64,000 nt of DNA from an uncultured Dysosmobacter sp. (GTDB taxonomy: Bacteria; Bacillota; Clostridia; Oscillospirales; Oscillospiraceae). The stretch spans positions 16,275-80,274 of the forward strand of contig NZ_CANRMB010000013.1 of NCBI RefSeq assembly GCF_947631635.1. The letters run 5' to 3'. Below are positions 26,964 to 37,373 of this stretch, piece by piece. The notes beneath the pieces were generated by a model. It saw only the letters and a program-made list of their open reading frames with translations. It was not told where the DNA came from and ran no database searches. A program made the translations under genes and the position numbers. Numbering within the stretch: the stretch's first letter is position 1; every line of letters begins with the position of its first letter.

Positions 26964-29810
26964 ATGAAAAATACATTTAAAAATGCGGTCAAACGTGGGC
27001 TTGCTCTGTCCTTGAGCTTGGTCATGTGTGTCGGGATGCTTCAGGTCACAGCGTTCGCTGAGGACGGAGGTTCGACGGAGACTACTCAGAAGACCATTTC
27101 GGATACCACTCCGAAGGAGGAGTCCGTCGAGGTTCCTGAGAACGCCACGGACTATGACTACGCCTACGTGTATATCAACGTCACCGACCTTCCGAAAGAT
27201 GGGGAATCGGCGCCGGAACCGCCCAAGTTTGGCGATACCGATGACGAACATGCGGCTATAAGCGGCTTCGATAATGCAAGCGGAACTCTGACCGAGGCCG
27301 AAACGATCCTTAACCAAAGCCTTACTGCTGTAGAGACCGCCACGAACGCTCTGACGGAGACGATGAACCAGCTGGAAACCGCCCTGGGTTCGGCGGACGG
27401 CCAGCTGGGTACGGCGGGGAACACGCTGAATGCCCTTGAGGGCATGAAGCCGGGTTCCCAGGAGCCCCCCACGAACACCGTCCAGACCGCGAGCGAGCCG
27501 CCCGTCTCTCCTGCTGCGAAGCCAACCTCTTTTGAGGAAGTGAAGCGGCAGGTCGAGGAGCTCAACGCAGCCCAGGAGCAGATCGCCGGGAAGGTCAACA
27601 CCGCGAATGAGAAGGTCGACGATCTGAACAAAGCGGCGCAGGAGGCCTCCGACCCTGCGGTGATCGCGAGCGTTAAGGCCGCGCTGGCGGAGCTGGAAAA
27701 GCAGCGCCAGACCTACACCGACACCGAGAAAAAGGCCGCCGAGGATGCTGTGAAGGAAGCCAACGCTAAGATGGAGGCTTGCAAGAAGCAGCAGGATGAC
27801 CTGAACAAGGAGTTCCAGGACGCAGTTGCCAAACTGCCCGCGGTCGGCGACGAGCCCACCTTCCGGGAGGGCCAGGACTACGACAGCTATCTGAAGGCCC
27901 ACGAGGCCTGGGCGCAGGCGTGCGATACCTACAACAGTGCCCTCGCGGATATCCAGAAGGACTATGACGTGAAGGCCGGGGAGCTGAAGACGGAGTCTGA
28001 CGCCGCCAAGGCCGCGGTCGATACCGCCATTCGGGCTCTCAACGCCGCCGAGGTCAAGCTGGCCGGGTTCGTGGCGCAGAAGAAAAACTACGAGACGCTC
28101 CTGAGCGAAGCGCAGGCCGCGGTCGATGCTTACAACGCTGATGTCAATACCTACGGCGAGAAGGTCGATGCTTACAACACGTTGGCCGGGAAAGTAAAGA
28201 CTGAGAACGACCCCGCCCCGCAGGCCGCTTCCGAGGATCCCGAGGCCCCGAAGAGCTACAACGAGCAGGCCCAGGACTTCAACAAGGCGATTGGGGCGTA
28301 CAACGACCGGGCCGCGGACTTCACCACCAAGAAAGAGACGTACAAGACCAGCGTTGAAAACTACGCCACCTCCGTTACCAACTATAACACGGCGGTCGGC
28401 AAGTACAACGAGGCGGCGGACAAATACAACTTGAAAGCCGCTGACTGGAACGCGAAAGAGGAAAACAGCGACCAACGCATTTGGAACAAAATCAAGGATC
28501 AGCAAGAGAAGAACATTGAAGTTTTCAAAGAGGTCAATCATACTCTTAAGACTGACACTAATGGAACCGCAGCCAGTGCGTTGACCCAGGAGCAGGTCAT
28601 AGCCTATAACGCCGTGGTGGAAGCTTACAACGCCGAGGTGCAGGCCCATAACAACCAGGCGCTGGTTGACGCGAACAATTTTGTCAAGCAAACGTTTAAG
28701 AACCAGAGTACGCACGAGAGCTGGGGAGTCACCGGGTCGAGAGACACCTGGTACACGGCGGGCAAGATCTATGTCGGTGATATTTTCACAGACAATACGG
28801 AGAATATCTTCAACAACAATGCCTGCGACGACACGGCTTACCACAGCACCCAGGGCAAGGACCTCTATTACTGGGACGAAACTGCGAGCGGAGTAAAGCT
28901 TGTCGATAAGACAAAAAGCGAGGACAATATGTACGAAGCTGACAAGGGTATCAGTAACCTTGAGCAGCGCCTGTTTACAGGAACAAGCAACCAGCTCAAT
29001 ACGACGAACCTTAACCCCTATGGGGAGACCATCGTAAGCCAGTCGGGTACGGTTGGCGTTGATCAGCTGACTGCGAAGGGCGTCGAGAAATGGGTACTGA
29101 AGCTGGACCATGGTGCGAGTTGCTATATCAACGATACCTCCACTGCGTCCCTGCACCTGGACGGCTACCTGTATGTGGAGAAGCTGGGCACGCTTGCCAA
29201 GCTGGAGGCCCGGAAGCAAACCGTGGAGCCGACCGTGGCGGTGGACGTCAATGCCATTGGAAACACAGAGGTTTCTACCTTTGGGACGGAGACGGCCCCG
29301 GTGGCCCTGAAAACGGCGGCGCACTACACGAAGCGTGCCCCGGTAGGCGTAACGCCGTCCGCGGACGCGGCTGAGGGCTTTGAGGCCGGGTTCGAGTTCA
29401 AGCCCTACATCTTGAAGCCCATTCCGACTCAGATACAGAAAAACGAGCCCGAACCCGAGCCTGAGCCCGATGATCCTGTTGATCCTGTCGATCCTGACGA
29501 TCCTGACGACCCTGTCGATCCTGTCGATCCCGAGGTTGAAATTCCGGATGAGGATGTGCCTCTGACCGAGGTGCCTGTGGTCGAAGTCCCTTACAGTGAC
29601 ATGTCCCTGGCCGAGGAACCTGTGGTCGAAATCCCTGACGGGGACGTGCCTCTGGCTGAGGAACCTGTGGTTGACATTCCCGATGAGGATGTGCCCCTGG
29701 CGGACGTGCCCGAGACCGGCGACATCTCTTGCGCGTGGTATGCCATGGCCGTTCTGTCCGCTTGCGGACTGATGGCCCTGTATCTGCTTAAGAAGCGCGA
29801 AGAAGCCTGA
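26964..29810 (+). CDS. Large coiled-coil surface protein with LPXTG-like (VPETG) sortase signal
   Basis: Signal peptide ...ALSLSLVMCVGMLQVTAFA; Asn/Lys-rich coiled coil; Pro/Asp/Glu stalk; C-terminal VPETGD-TM-KKREEA. Confidence 0.88.
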   Translation: MKNTFKNAVKRGLALSLSLVMCVGMLQVTAFAEDGGSTETTQKTISDTTPKEESVEVPENATDYDYAYVYINVTDLPKDGESAPEPPKFGDTDDEHAAISGFDNASGTLTEAETILNQSLTAVETATNALTETMNQLETALGSADGQLGTAGNTLNALEGMKPGSQEPPTNTVQTASEPPVSPAAKPTSFEEVKRQVEELNAAQEQIAGKVNTANEKVDDLNKAAQEASDPAVIASVKAALAELEKQRQTYTDTEKKAAEDAVKEANAKMEACKKQQDDLNKEFQDAVAKLPAVGDEPTFREGQDYDSYLKAHEAWAQACDTYNSALADIQKDYDVKAGELKTESDAAKAAVDTAIRALNAAEVKLAGFVAQKKNYETLLSEAQAAVDAYNADVNTYGEKVDAYNTLAGKVKTENDPAPQAASEDPEAPKSYNEQAQDFNKAIGAYNDRAADFTTKKETYKTSVENYATSVTNYNTAVGKYNEAADKYNLKAADWNAKEENSDQRIWNKIKDQQEKNIEVFKEVNHTLKTDTNGTAASALTQEQVIAYNAVVEAYNAEVQAHNNQALVDANNFVKQTFKNQSTHESWGVTGSRDTWYTAGKIYVGDIFTDNTENIFNNNACDDTAYHSTQGKDLYYWDETASGVKLVDKTKSEDNMYEADKGISNLEQRLFTGTSNQLNTTNLNPYGETIVSQSGTVGVDQLTAKGVEKWVLKLDHGASCYINDTSTASLHLDGYLYVEKLGTLAKLEARKQTVEPTVAVDVNAIGNTEVSTFGTETAPVALKTAAHYTKRAPVGVTPSADAAEGFEAGFEFKPYILKPIPTQIQKNEPEPEPEPDDPVDPVDPDDPDDPVDPVDPEVEIPDEDVPLTEVPVVEVPYSDMSLAEEPVVEIPDGDVPLAEEPVVDIPDEDVPLADVPETGDISCAWYAMAVLSACGLMALYLLKKREEA

Positions 29811-29924
29811 GCAAATGTAAAAACAATTTCTGAACCCTGCGCAAACAGACAGCCGGGGCCTTCCGGGGCCCCGGCTGTTCCTTTAAAAACCGGCAAGCTG
29901 TAAAAAATGAAGGGAGGCACTCCC

Positions 29925-31658
29925 ATGAGGCGAAAAAAACTTCTGGCGATGGCGCTGGCATCCGTCCTGTTGGCAGGGCTTCTGGCCGGCTGCGCCGGAA
30001 CGGAGCGATCCAGGGAAAGCACAGCGGCATTCCAGAGCAAGGCGGAGTCTCTGCGTGCGGCTGCGCTGTCTGACCAAGTGCGGGAGCAGCTGGAGGAAAA
30101 CCCGGCCGGTGAGGCGGGGTATGCGGTCTTTTTTTCCGTCTGCGACGGAGAGAACCGGGCCAGCGTTTACAGCGGCACGGGGGAAACTTTGGACGCCGCC
30201 TGGGCCGCCGGGGAGCAGGCCGCCGAAAAGGCTCTGAAAAAGGGAGGCCCCTTCCCCCTCTGGCTCAAGGCAGACCTGGTCTATGTATCCGCCGCCCTCT
30301 CCGCTGACGCCCTGAAAGGGATCGGCGAGGTTTTCGGGGCGGGCTGCTTCCGCTATGGGCTGGCCTTCGATCCCGCCTATGAAACCGCCCTCCTGGAGGC
30401 AGAGCTCAATACTGCGGGCATCTATGACTATGAAAACGGCGGCGTGGACCTGGAGCGGCTCAACGCCTACCTGGAGGAAACCGGGCGCGCGCCATTGGCC
30501 TCTCTGCCGGAGAGCTATACGGCGTTCCAGTGTGCCGGCTGGCTGTGCGGCGAGGAGGGCGGCGTTTCCCAACTCAGCCTGGACGAGCTAAGCTATGGCC
30601 GCCGGGAGTTTCCCGCCGTAGACGGCAATACTGCCGCAGCCCTGGCGCTTGACGGCGCCGAATACCTGGCGGCCCAGGTGCAGGAGGATGGGAGCGTACT
30701 CCTGCCCGGCGGGGAACCACTGTCCATCCCCCGCCATACCGAGGTATTGAGCGCCATGATCCAGGGCTACCGGCTGCACCCCAGTGAAACACTGGCCAAA
30801 AGCATTGACCGGTCTGCAGACTGGCTTGTCAGCCAAATCGCCTATACGGAGCAGGACATCGGGTTCCTCCTGGATAACGGCGAGATCACGCTGGAGGATT
30901 CTGCGCTAAGCATCATCGCCCTGGCGGACTGCGCCGGGGCCTCGGAAAATATGGCTTATCTGCCCGCCTGTCAGGCGCTGGGATCTGGGATTCTATCACT
31001 GTTGGATTCCAGCACAGGGACCTTTACCCATGTACTGGATGCCTCTGACTTGAGCCGGAAAGAGCAGTTCCGCTCCGCCCAGTGGGACGGCATGGGCGTG
31101 ACGGCGCTGTGCCGCCTCTACGGGATGACGGAAGACCCCCTCTGGCTCTGGGCGGCGCAGCAGGTGCTGGACCGTATGCTCACGAAGGAACCCGCACAGT
31201 ATGGGGACCTTTGGACCGCCTGTGCTGTCCGCGAGATTACAAAATATGTGCAGGACCGCACGGACTATTTCACCTTCGCCTTGAAAAACCTGCAGGGAGG
31301 TCTTGCCGCGATTTATAGCGCACAGGGGACGGAGCCCGCCGGCTTGGAAATGCTGATGATTTCTTATGAAACCTACCATAAGATGCTGGACGCAGGCTAC
31401 TCCATTGACGGCTTTGCGCCGGAACTGCTGTTGGAAGTGATTTCCACCCGGGTCCAGCGCCAGCTGGACGGATATCTTTTCCCGGAATTCGCCATGTATT
31501 TTGCCCAGCCTCAGAAGGTGTTGGGCGCTTTTATGACTCGGGAGGATGGGCTGTGCATCTCCTCAGATGGGATATGCAGGAACATAGCCAGCTACTATTT
31601 GTATTCCGCCAACTATGACAGGCTATTGGCCGATGGACTGTCTGGAACTACGGGTTGA
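29925..31658 (+). CDS. Lipoprotein, alpha/alpha-toroid-like
   Basis: Lipobox LAGLLAGC; helical repeats. Confidence 0.7.
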   Translation: MRRKKLLAMALASVLLAGLLAGCAGTERSRESTAAFQSKAESLRAAALSDQVREQLEENPAGEAGYAVFFSVCDGENRASVYSGTGETLDAAWAAGEQAAEKALKKGGPFPLWLKADLVYVSAALSADALKGIGEVFGAGCFRYGLAFDPAYETALLEAELNTAGIYDYENGGVDLERLNAYLEETGRAPLASLPESYTAFQCAGWLCGEEGGVSQLSLDELSYGRREFPAVDGNTAAALALDGAEYLAAQVQEDGSVLLPGGEPLSIPRHTEVLSAMIQGYRLHPSETLAKSIDRSADWLVSQIAYTEQDIGFLLDNGEITLEDSALSIIALADCAGASENMAYLPACQALGSGILSLLDSSTGTFTHVLDASDLSRKEQFRSAQWDGMGVTALCRLYGMTEDPLWLWAAQQVLDRMLTKEPAQYGDLWTACAVREITKYVQDRTDYFTFALKNLQGGLAAIYSAQGTEPAGLEMLMISYETYHKMLDAGYSIDGFAPELLLEVISTRVQRQLDGYLFPEFAMYFAQPQKVLGAFMTREDGLCISSDGICRNIASYYLYSANYDRLLADGLSGTTG

Positions 31659-32035
31659 GGGGAGTCTCCTGAGACAGGGGATATGGATAGGGAACAATAA
31701 GCAGAAGGGTGCGCTGTCCGCGAGGGCAGCACCCTTTCCATATGGATGAGTTCCGTTTTTCGAACAGTTTTATCGAAAAGCGGGACTTTTCATATTCGGA
31801 AGGCCTTGCTTACATGGACTTCCCGTTTTTGCTTTCCATGGGGCTTTTTAGAAAAGTCGCAAAGCGCAAAAACACAATTACTTAATATATTGCAATGATG
31901 TATTAGTTAGTCAGAGGCCAGCCCTGTGTACGACAACGAGCCTCCTGTTGATAGCCCCATGCAACGTACAATTGAGGGCATGTGTGTTTATATAGCACCT
32001 CCCCAAAATGGAAAGGAAAAGAAAAGTGCGGATAA

Positions 32036-32697
32036 TCTAAAGTTAATGCTGAAAATGCGCATTGCAAAATTTCAGAAGAGGCAGATGGCTGCGATTACTA
32101 TATTTATTATCCATCAACGAAAGGCGTTGACAAAGTGAAACAAATGGCGACGAAGCTGGTTTATGAAAATGAATATGGCTGTTCGATCTTCCAAAGTGGA
32201 GATTTTGGCGCATACATTTACTTGGCTTATTCGTCCCTTGAAGATATTGACACCGATTTGCGGGATTCCATTGTTGTAGCCTATGAGGAATGCAGTGTGA
32301 AGAGCATCAAGGACAGGGCTATTGAAAACTGGAAGAAGCAGCATGTTCTCAAAAATCCCCAGGATCAGATGTCACGCAAAGTAGGCGCATTCATTGACAA
32401 CGCTGCCGACGCAGCAAAGACTTTTGCTGTTGGTGTGAAATCATTAGAGGATACCAGTGGCAAAAAAATCTCTAAACTCGGAAAAAGGTTGGCGGCAACG
32501 CAATTATTGTTGCCAGTACTCCGGGAAAGGGATTTGGCAAAGCTGCGTCCGGCCTGGGCTCTATCGTCGAAACACTCGGAGATAAGGGTGTATCCAAGGT
32601 AAGCAACGATAGTTTTAATAAAGAAATTCTTCCGGCTATTCAATGTGATTTCCTTGCAACTGCGCTCTTTGATCTTATGAAAGCCGGGGATCTGTAA
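32036..32697 (+). pseudogene. Frameshifted, N-terminally truncated hypothetical gene
   Basis: 32135-32602 continues after a frame change near AAAAA (about 32483) as KVGGNAIIVASTPGKGFGKAASGLGSIVETLGDKGVSKVSNDSF...LMKAGDL*. Confidence 0.6.
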
Positions 32698-32868
32698 GCA
32701 GTGAGCCTTGCCAACATTTCTGCCTACAAACGGAAAACTACAGCCTAAAACCAGCAGGGAACAATCGCAAAAATCTAGCACAAAAATCCCGGCAATCCAT
32801 TGTAATAGAAAGGATTGCCGGGCTTTCTACACGACACGGCATTCGCCCGTAAAAGGGTGTGCATCGTA

Positions 32869-32912
32869 CTCCTAGCGACAGGCCGCCGGTTAGAGCCCGG
32901 CCCGGGACGCCA
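32869..32912 (+). repeat. Second tRNA 3'-end-like fragment with CCA (old attachment scar or decayed tRNA)
   Basis: CTCCTAGCGACAGGCCGCCGGTTAGAGCCCGGCCCGGGACGCCA, then terminator AAAAAAGACCGAAAATC...GATTTTCGGTCCTTTTT. Confidence 0.5.
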
Positions 32913-32994
32913 AAAAAGACCGAAAATCTCACGATTTTCGGTCCTTTTTATCTTGATGGCTGCTCTGCGGTCTTCACTGCCACGGTTTCCCGGG

Positions 32995-33927
32995 TCAATC
33001 CGCGAACAGCGGGGTGGAAAGATAGCGGTCCCCGGTATCCGGCAGCAGAGCCACGATGGTCCTGCCCTTGTTCTCCGGCCGTTTGGCAAGCTGGATGGCC
33101 GCCCACACCGCGGCGCCGGAGGAGATGCCCACCAGCACGCCCTCCTCTCTGCCGATCCTTCTGCCCGCGGCAAAGGCGTCCTCGTTCTCCACGGTGATGA
33201 TCTCGTCATAGACCTTCGTGTTCAGCACATCCGGCACAAAGCCCGCGCCGATGCCCTGGATCTTATGGCTGCCCGCGATGCCTCTGCTCAATACCGGAGA
33301 GGACGCGGGTTCCACCGCAATTACTTTGACAGCCGGGTTCCGGCTCTTCAGGTACTCGCCAACGCCTGTCACCGTACCGCCGGTGCCGACGCCCGCGACG
33401 AATATATCCACCTTGCCGCCGGTGTCCTCCCAAATCTCCGGACCAGTGGTGGCTTTATGGATGGCGGGGTTGGCCGGGTTCACGAACTGACCGGGAATAA
33501 AGCTGTTCGGGATCTCCTCCGCCAGTTCACCGGCCTTGGCGATGGCGCCCTTCATGCCCTTGGTCCCCTCGGTCAGCACCAGCTCCGCGCCGTAGGCCCT
33601 CATCATCTGGCGGCGCTCCACGCTCATGGTCTCCGGCATGACGATGATGATGCGGTATCCCCTGGCCGCCGCCACGGAGGCCAGTCCAATTCCAGTGTTG
33701 CCCGAGGTAGGCTCAATGATGACAGAGCCTGGCCGCAGCTTCCCGCTGGCCTCGGCATCGTCGATCATGGCCTTGGCGACGCGGTCCTTCACGCTGCCGG
33801 CGGGGTTGAAATATTCCAGCTTGCCCAGGATGCGGGCCTCCAGCCCCTCGCTCCTCTCAATGTGTGTCAGCTCCAGCAGCGGCGTCCGGCCGATCAGCTG
33901 GTCCGCGGACGTATAAAGATTGCTCAT
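32995..33927 (-). CDS. cysK: Cysteine synthase A
   Basis: PLP Lys region [48 protein letters not shown]. Confidence 0.95.
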   Translation of the reverse strand: MSNLYTSADQLIGRTPLLELTHIERSEGLEARILGKLEYFNPAGSVKDRVAKAMIDDAEASGKLRPGSVIIEPTSGNTGIGLASVAAARGYRIIIVMPETMSVERRQMMRAYGAELVLTEGTKGMKGAIAKAGELAEEIPNSFIPGQFVNPANPAIHKATTGPEIWEDTGGKVDIFVAGVGTGGTVTGVGEYLKSRNPAVKVIAVEPASSPVLSRGIAGSHKIQGIGAGFVPDVLNTKVYDEIITVENEDAFAAGRRIGREEGVLVGISSGAAVWAAIQLAKRPENKGRTIVALLPDTGDRYLSTPLFAD

Positions 33928-34211
33928 GATCCATTCCTCCTGATCAAAAATCGGTGTTGTTTTTTATCCTACAATCTCTGCTCTGCCACAGCACCGGCGA
34001 CATCGGAATGGCGCTCTGCATCCTTCCATTTTTATACCAACCTTTCCAGTAGGTTATATGGATCATAATCCCAATTTCCTACTTTGTCAATAGGAAATAC
34101 GGAAATTATTTGATCATCCTCCGATTTCCACGGTTGTGTCATCGAAACGGCTGTGCGGCCCAAAGGCGGTATCTGAAAAAAGACAGCAGTCCCGCAGGCC
34201 GCTGTCCCTTT

Positions 34212-35111
34212 TTATGGTTTCTTCTCCGGTCCCTCTCCAGTCCCGCTCTCCTCCTGGACCTGCCGCAGGTAGTCCTGCTCCGCGGACTTTTTGCTGGGCA
34301 CAAAGCTCTGGGCCGGCGTTTTCTTCGCACCCTTGCTTCTGGCGTAGAAAAAGCCTGTGACGGAAAATACCACCGCGCCGATGAAGTTTACGAACAGGTC
34401 CTTCATAGTGTCGAGCAGGCCGATATCCAGATAGCCTCCCAGCCCCAGGCTCTTGCCGTTGACGACCACGTCCTGGATGTCCGGCACTGCCACCACCTTG
34501 TTGCTGAACGTGGGGTCCAGGGCCACGGTGTAGATGGCATGGATGACCGTGTCCTTCTGCATGTCCGTGTGGAAGAACCAGTCCATGCCGAACTCAAAGA
34601 ACTCCCACAGCACGCCGATGGTCATGGAAAAGCAAAAGGACACCAGCGCCAGGAAGAAGGGCGACAGGTCGAAGGTCAGCCGTTCGTCGTCGTTCAGCAG
34701 CAAGACCATGGAGAAGCCCACCGCCGCAGCCAGGAAGCCGTTGAGGGTGTGGAGCATGGTGTCCCAGTTGGGCACCACCACATAGAAGGCGTTGACCTCC
34801 CCCAGAATCTCCGCTGCGAAAATGAAGCACAGGATCGTGATCTCCAGAGGCGGCGGCAGCTCGATGCGCAGCTTCACCTGGACCCAGCTGGGCAGATAGA
34901 GCAGCAGCAGCGTCAGGATGCAGAAAAAGGCGCTCTCATAGCTGCCCAGCATGATCTGGCGGACCAGGGACACAATGACCATCGCCCGCAGGATATAGAA
35001 CACGATAAAGGAGCTTCTGTGTTCCCGCAGCTCCTTTTCCATGGCCTTGCGAAAGTTCTTTTTCTCCCGCTTTTTCGCCTTTTTCTGCTCTACTTTTTTC
35101 ATATTTTTCAC
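34212..35111 (-). CDS. Multi-TM membrane protein
   Basis: Several hydrophobic helices; conserved-looking ORF. Confidence 0.7.
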   Translation of the reverse strand: MKNMKKVEQKKAKKREKKNFRKAMEKELREHRSSFIVFYILRAMVIVSLVRQIMLGSYESAFFCILTLLLLYLPSWVQVKLRIELPPPLEITILCFIFAAEILGEVNAFYVVVPNWDTMLHTLNGFLAAAVGFSMVLLLNDDERLTFDLSPFFLALVSFCFSMTIGVLWEFFEFGMDWFFHTDMQKDTVIHAIYTVALDPTFSNKVVAVPDIQDVVVNGKSLGLGGYLDIGLLDTMKDLFVNFIGAVVFSVTGFFYARSKGAKKTPAQSFVPSKKSAEQDYLRQVQEESGTGEGPEKKP

Positions 35112-35653
35112 AGACCAACTTCCTCTCTGGCTTTAAACGTCCAAAATTTCTCCGCGCTGTTCCAACAGACAGCATGTCCGCAGGGCCGTGCTGTCTATAC
35201 ATTTCCAGGTCCGCGGCGGTACGCCCCCCAGTATGGGCAGCGCAGTTGAAAAAGAGCTTGTGCGCCTTTTCAACCGGCGGGCCATTGGCCCGCCGATGCT
35301 TTCCTGTGAAGTCAGGCACAGAGGACCGCATACGCAGCCTGCAGCGCTGCACAGCAGCATTGCATGGAAAAGAATCCAAAGGATTCTTTTCCACTGTGCC
35401 GACTATAAAATCTATGATGAATCAGGATACCATAAAATCATTTCGCTGGCAAGTCATGCTGCCCGGCACTCGCGCCGAATCAGCAGGTATGGCGGAAACG
35501 CCGGCGGTCTTATAGAGTGCCCTTGCCGCAAGTGATCTGGTATGATAAGCTGAACGCAATCAACCGGGGTCGATACCGCTCATGCGCATCAGGAAATCAG
35601 TTTATGCACACAAAAAGCAGAATCATTTATGAATATCGCGCAAACGTATATCG

Positions 35654-36011
35654 ATGGAGCAAAAAAGGCATGCTGCGGAAATGCCGGAAAAAATCGCCTT
35701 TTATTTCTCGGGTTCTGACCTTGAGGAATATCCCTATTATCTGCTTTCTGCTGAACAAATGCGTCAAAAAGAGAATTTTGACTGGCTGACCGATTATATC
35801 AACGGGGAATTTGGCGACACAGCTGTTTATTGGCTTTTCGCCATCATGCAAGGGTGTGAAAGGGCAGGTTGCCAAATACCTGCCTGGCCCTGCCGAGATC
35901 GCGGTGATCGCAGATCGTTTTGACGATTATCTGCAAAAGCTGATAGAGCACACGAGAGCGGGCGTGATGTACGGCGAATGGAACGACAATGGGCACTTGC
36001 CCGGTGATTGA
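35654..36011 (+). pseudogene. Frameshifted remnant
   Basis: FYFSGSDLEEYPYYLLSAEQMRQKENFDWLTDYINGEFGDTAVYWLFAIMQGCE continues in another frame as GQVAKYLPGPAEIAVIADRFDDYLQKLIEHTRAG. Confidence 0.4.
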
Positions 36012-36176
36012 CGCCGGGTGACAGCCGGATTCTCCCAACAAGAAAGGCAGGCCCGTTGATTTGAAAGCTCCCGCAGGTAAAGGTGCCTGCGGGAGCTTTT
36101 GGTCCATTTCAGCGCGGCGGCAGATGCCCTTTACACCTTTTTTCTGCTCTGGAATTTCTCAATACGCAAACCATGA

Positions 36177-36231
36177 TATAGTCCATTAACTTGAAAAGTG
36201 GATTTATCACGTTTCAAGTTATTTGATGATA
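36177..36231. repeat. Palindromic dispersed repeat, copy A
   Basis: TATAGTCCATTAACTTGAAAAGTGGATTTATCACGTTTCAAGTTATTTGATGATA. Confidence 0.65.
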
Positions 36232-36270
36232 ACAACGCACATCCACGTCGTATCCATATCTGGTTCCTCC

Positions 36271-37026
36271 TTACTTCTCCCGCTTGGATGAGCGGATGCA
36301 CTCCAAAATGTAACTCACCTGCATAATTCCCCACAGCAGCAGGACTACGAAGACCGGCAGGACGCCGATGCCGAATGTGAAGTCCAGGATCAGCAGCGCC
36401 ACCCAGAGCACTATGCAGGCCGTTCCTGTAACGCGGTAGGCCCGGTAGGATGCCTGGCCGATCTGCGCTTTCTCCGCCTCGTCGCAGCTCTCAAACCACT
36501 TCTTCTGGAATTTCGTGTCATAGACGCTGCCCTTCTTTTCCGGATTGATGCGGCGGGTCAGGTCCACGGTCTTTTGCTGGATGACCATGATCACGACAAG
36601 GGCCAGGATAACCGCCGCGGCGATGGCCAGCGCGCCGCCCGGCGCAGTGCTGTATGGAGAGGCCGACAGCAAAAAGAAATTCAGGACCACGGCGACCGCT
36701 CCCAGAAGCAGCACCTGGTCCAGGCAGGTCTCCGCCCGGTCGATGTGCGCCTCGTCCTCGCCGTCCCAGGTGTTGAACAGGCTTCTGGCTTTCCGATAGC
36801 GGAAGACAGCGGCGGCCAGCAGGACCACAGACACCGCCGGGATCAGCCAGGGGATCACCGCGGACAGCAGATAGTCCACTGTCTCCGTCACGAACTCCGA
36901 CACGCTGGAGCTGCCCATCCACCCGGCGCAGAAGCCCAGCACGCCGCCGAACACGGCAGCGCCTGCCAGGATCAGCAGAAATCTGGGCAGGGCCCGCCGG
37001 TTTTCCTTCTTCACATTGTCATTCAT
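36271..37026 (-). CDS. DUF3169-like membrane protein
   Basis: Multi-TM; adjacent and overlapping XRE regulator, a common pairing. Confidence 0.7.
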   Translation of the reverse strand: MNDNVKKENRRALPRFLLILAGAAVFGGVLGFCAGWMGSSSVSEFVTETVDYLLSAVIPWLIPAVSVVLLAAAVFRYRKARSLFNTWDGEDEAHIDRAETCLDQVLLLGAVAVVLNFFLLSASPYSTAPGGALAIAAAVILALVVIMVIQQKTVDLTRRINPEKKGSVYDTKFQKKWFESCDEAEKAQIGQASYRAYRVTGTACIVLWVALLILDFTFGIGVLPVFVVLLLWGIMQVSYILECIRSSKREK

Positions 37027-37234
37027 GGTCTCCGTCCTCCTCATAGGAAAAAATGTCCTCCACCGTTACATGGCAGATCCTGGCGATCTTCAGGGCCAGC
37101 GTCACCGATGGCGAGTAGTCTCCCCGCTCGATCTGGCTGATGGTCTGGCGGGATACCCCCGCCAGGGCCCCCATCTCCTGCTGGTTGACGCCCAGTCTCG
37201 CCCGGTACTCTTTCAGCCGGTTATACAGCGGCAT
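37019..37234 (-). CDS. XRE-family HTH regulator
   Basis: MPLYNRLKEYRARLGVNQQEMGALAGVSRQTISQIERGDYSPSVTLALKIARICHVTVEDIF. Confidence 0.92.
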   Translation of the reverse strand: MPLYNRLKEYRARLGVNQQEMGALAGVSRQTISQIERGDYSPSVTLALKIARICHVTVEDIFSYEEDGDHE

Positions 37235-37270
37235 AGCTTTCCTCCTCTCTTGACGATTTTCTTTGTCAAA

Positions 37271-37323
37271 TTGACAACTATTCTTGTCAAACATAAGATA
37301 GCACTGACAAGAATAGTTGTCAA
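37271..37323 (-). promoter_or_regulatory. Promoter/operator of the XRE-DUF3169 operon
   Basis: 19-bp perfect IR TTGACAACTATTCTTGTCA-N15-TGACAAGAATAGTTGTCAA; minus strand TTGACA-N17-TATCTT embedded. Confidence 0.65.
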
Positions 37324-37373
37324 CAGAAACATGAAAAAACCTCCGGGAACTTTTCCGGAGGTTTTTCGCTGCT

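Noticed and set aside
26448-29324. 958-aa minus-strand ORF opposite the surface protein
   Set aside because: Antisense artefact; plus-strand frame has signal peptide, coiled coil and sortase signal
32775-33209. 144-aa minus ORF (GPGSNRRPVARSTMH...)
   Set aside because: Spurious translation across a tRNA-like fragment and cysK
32815-34068. 417-aa plus ORF opposite cysK
   Set aside because: Antisense shadow; cysK motifs are on the minus strand
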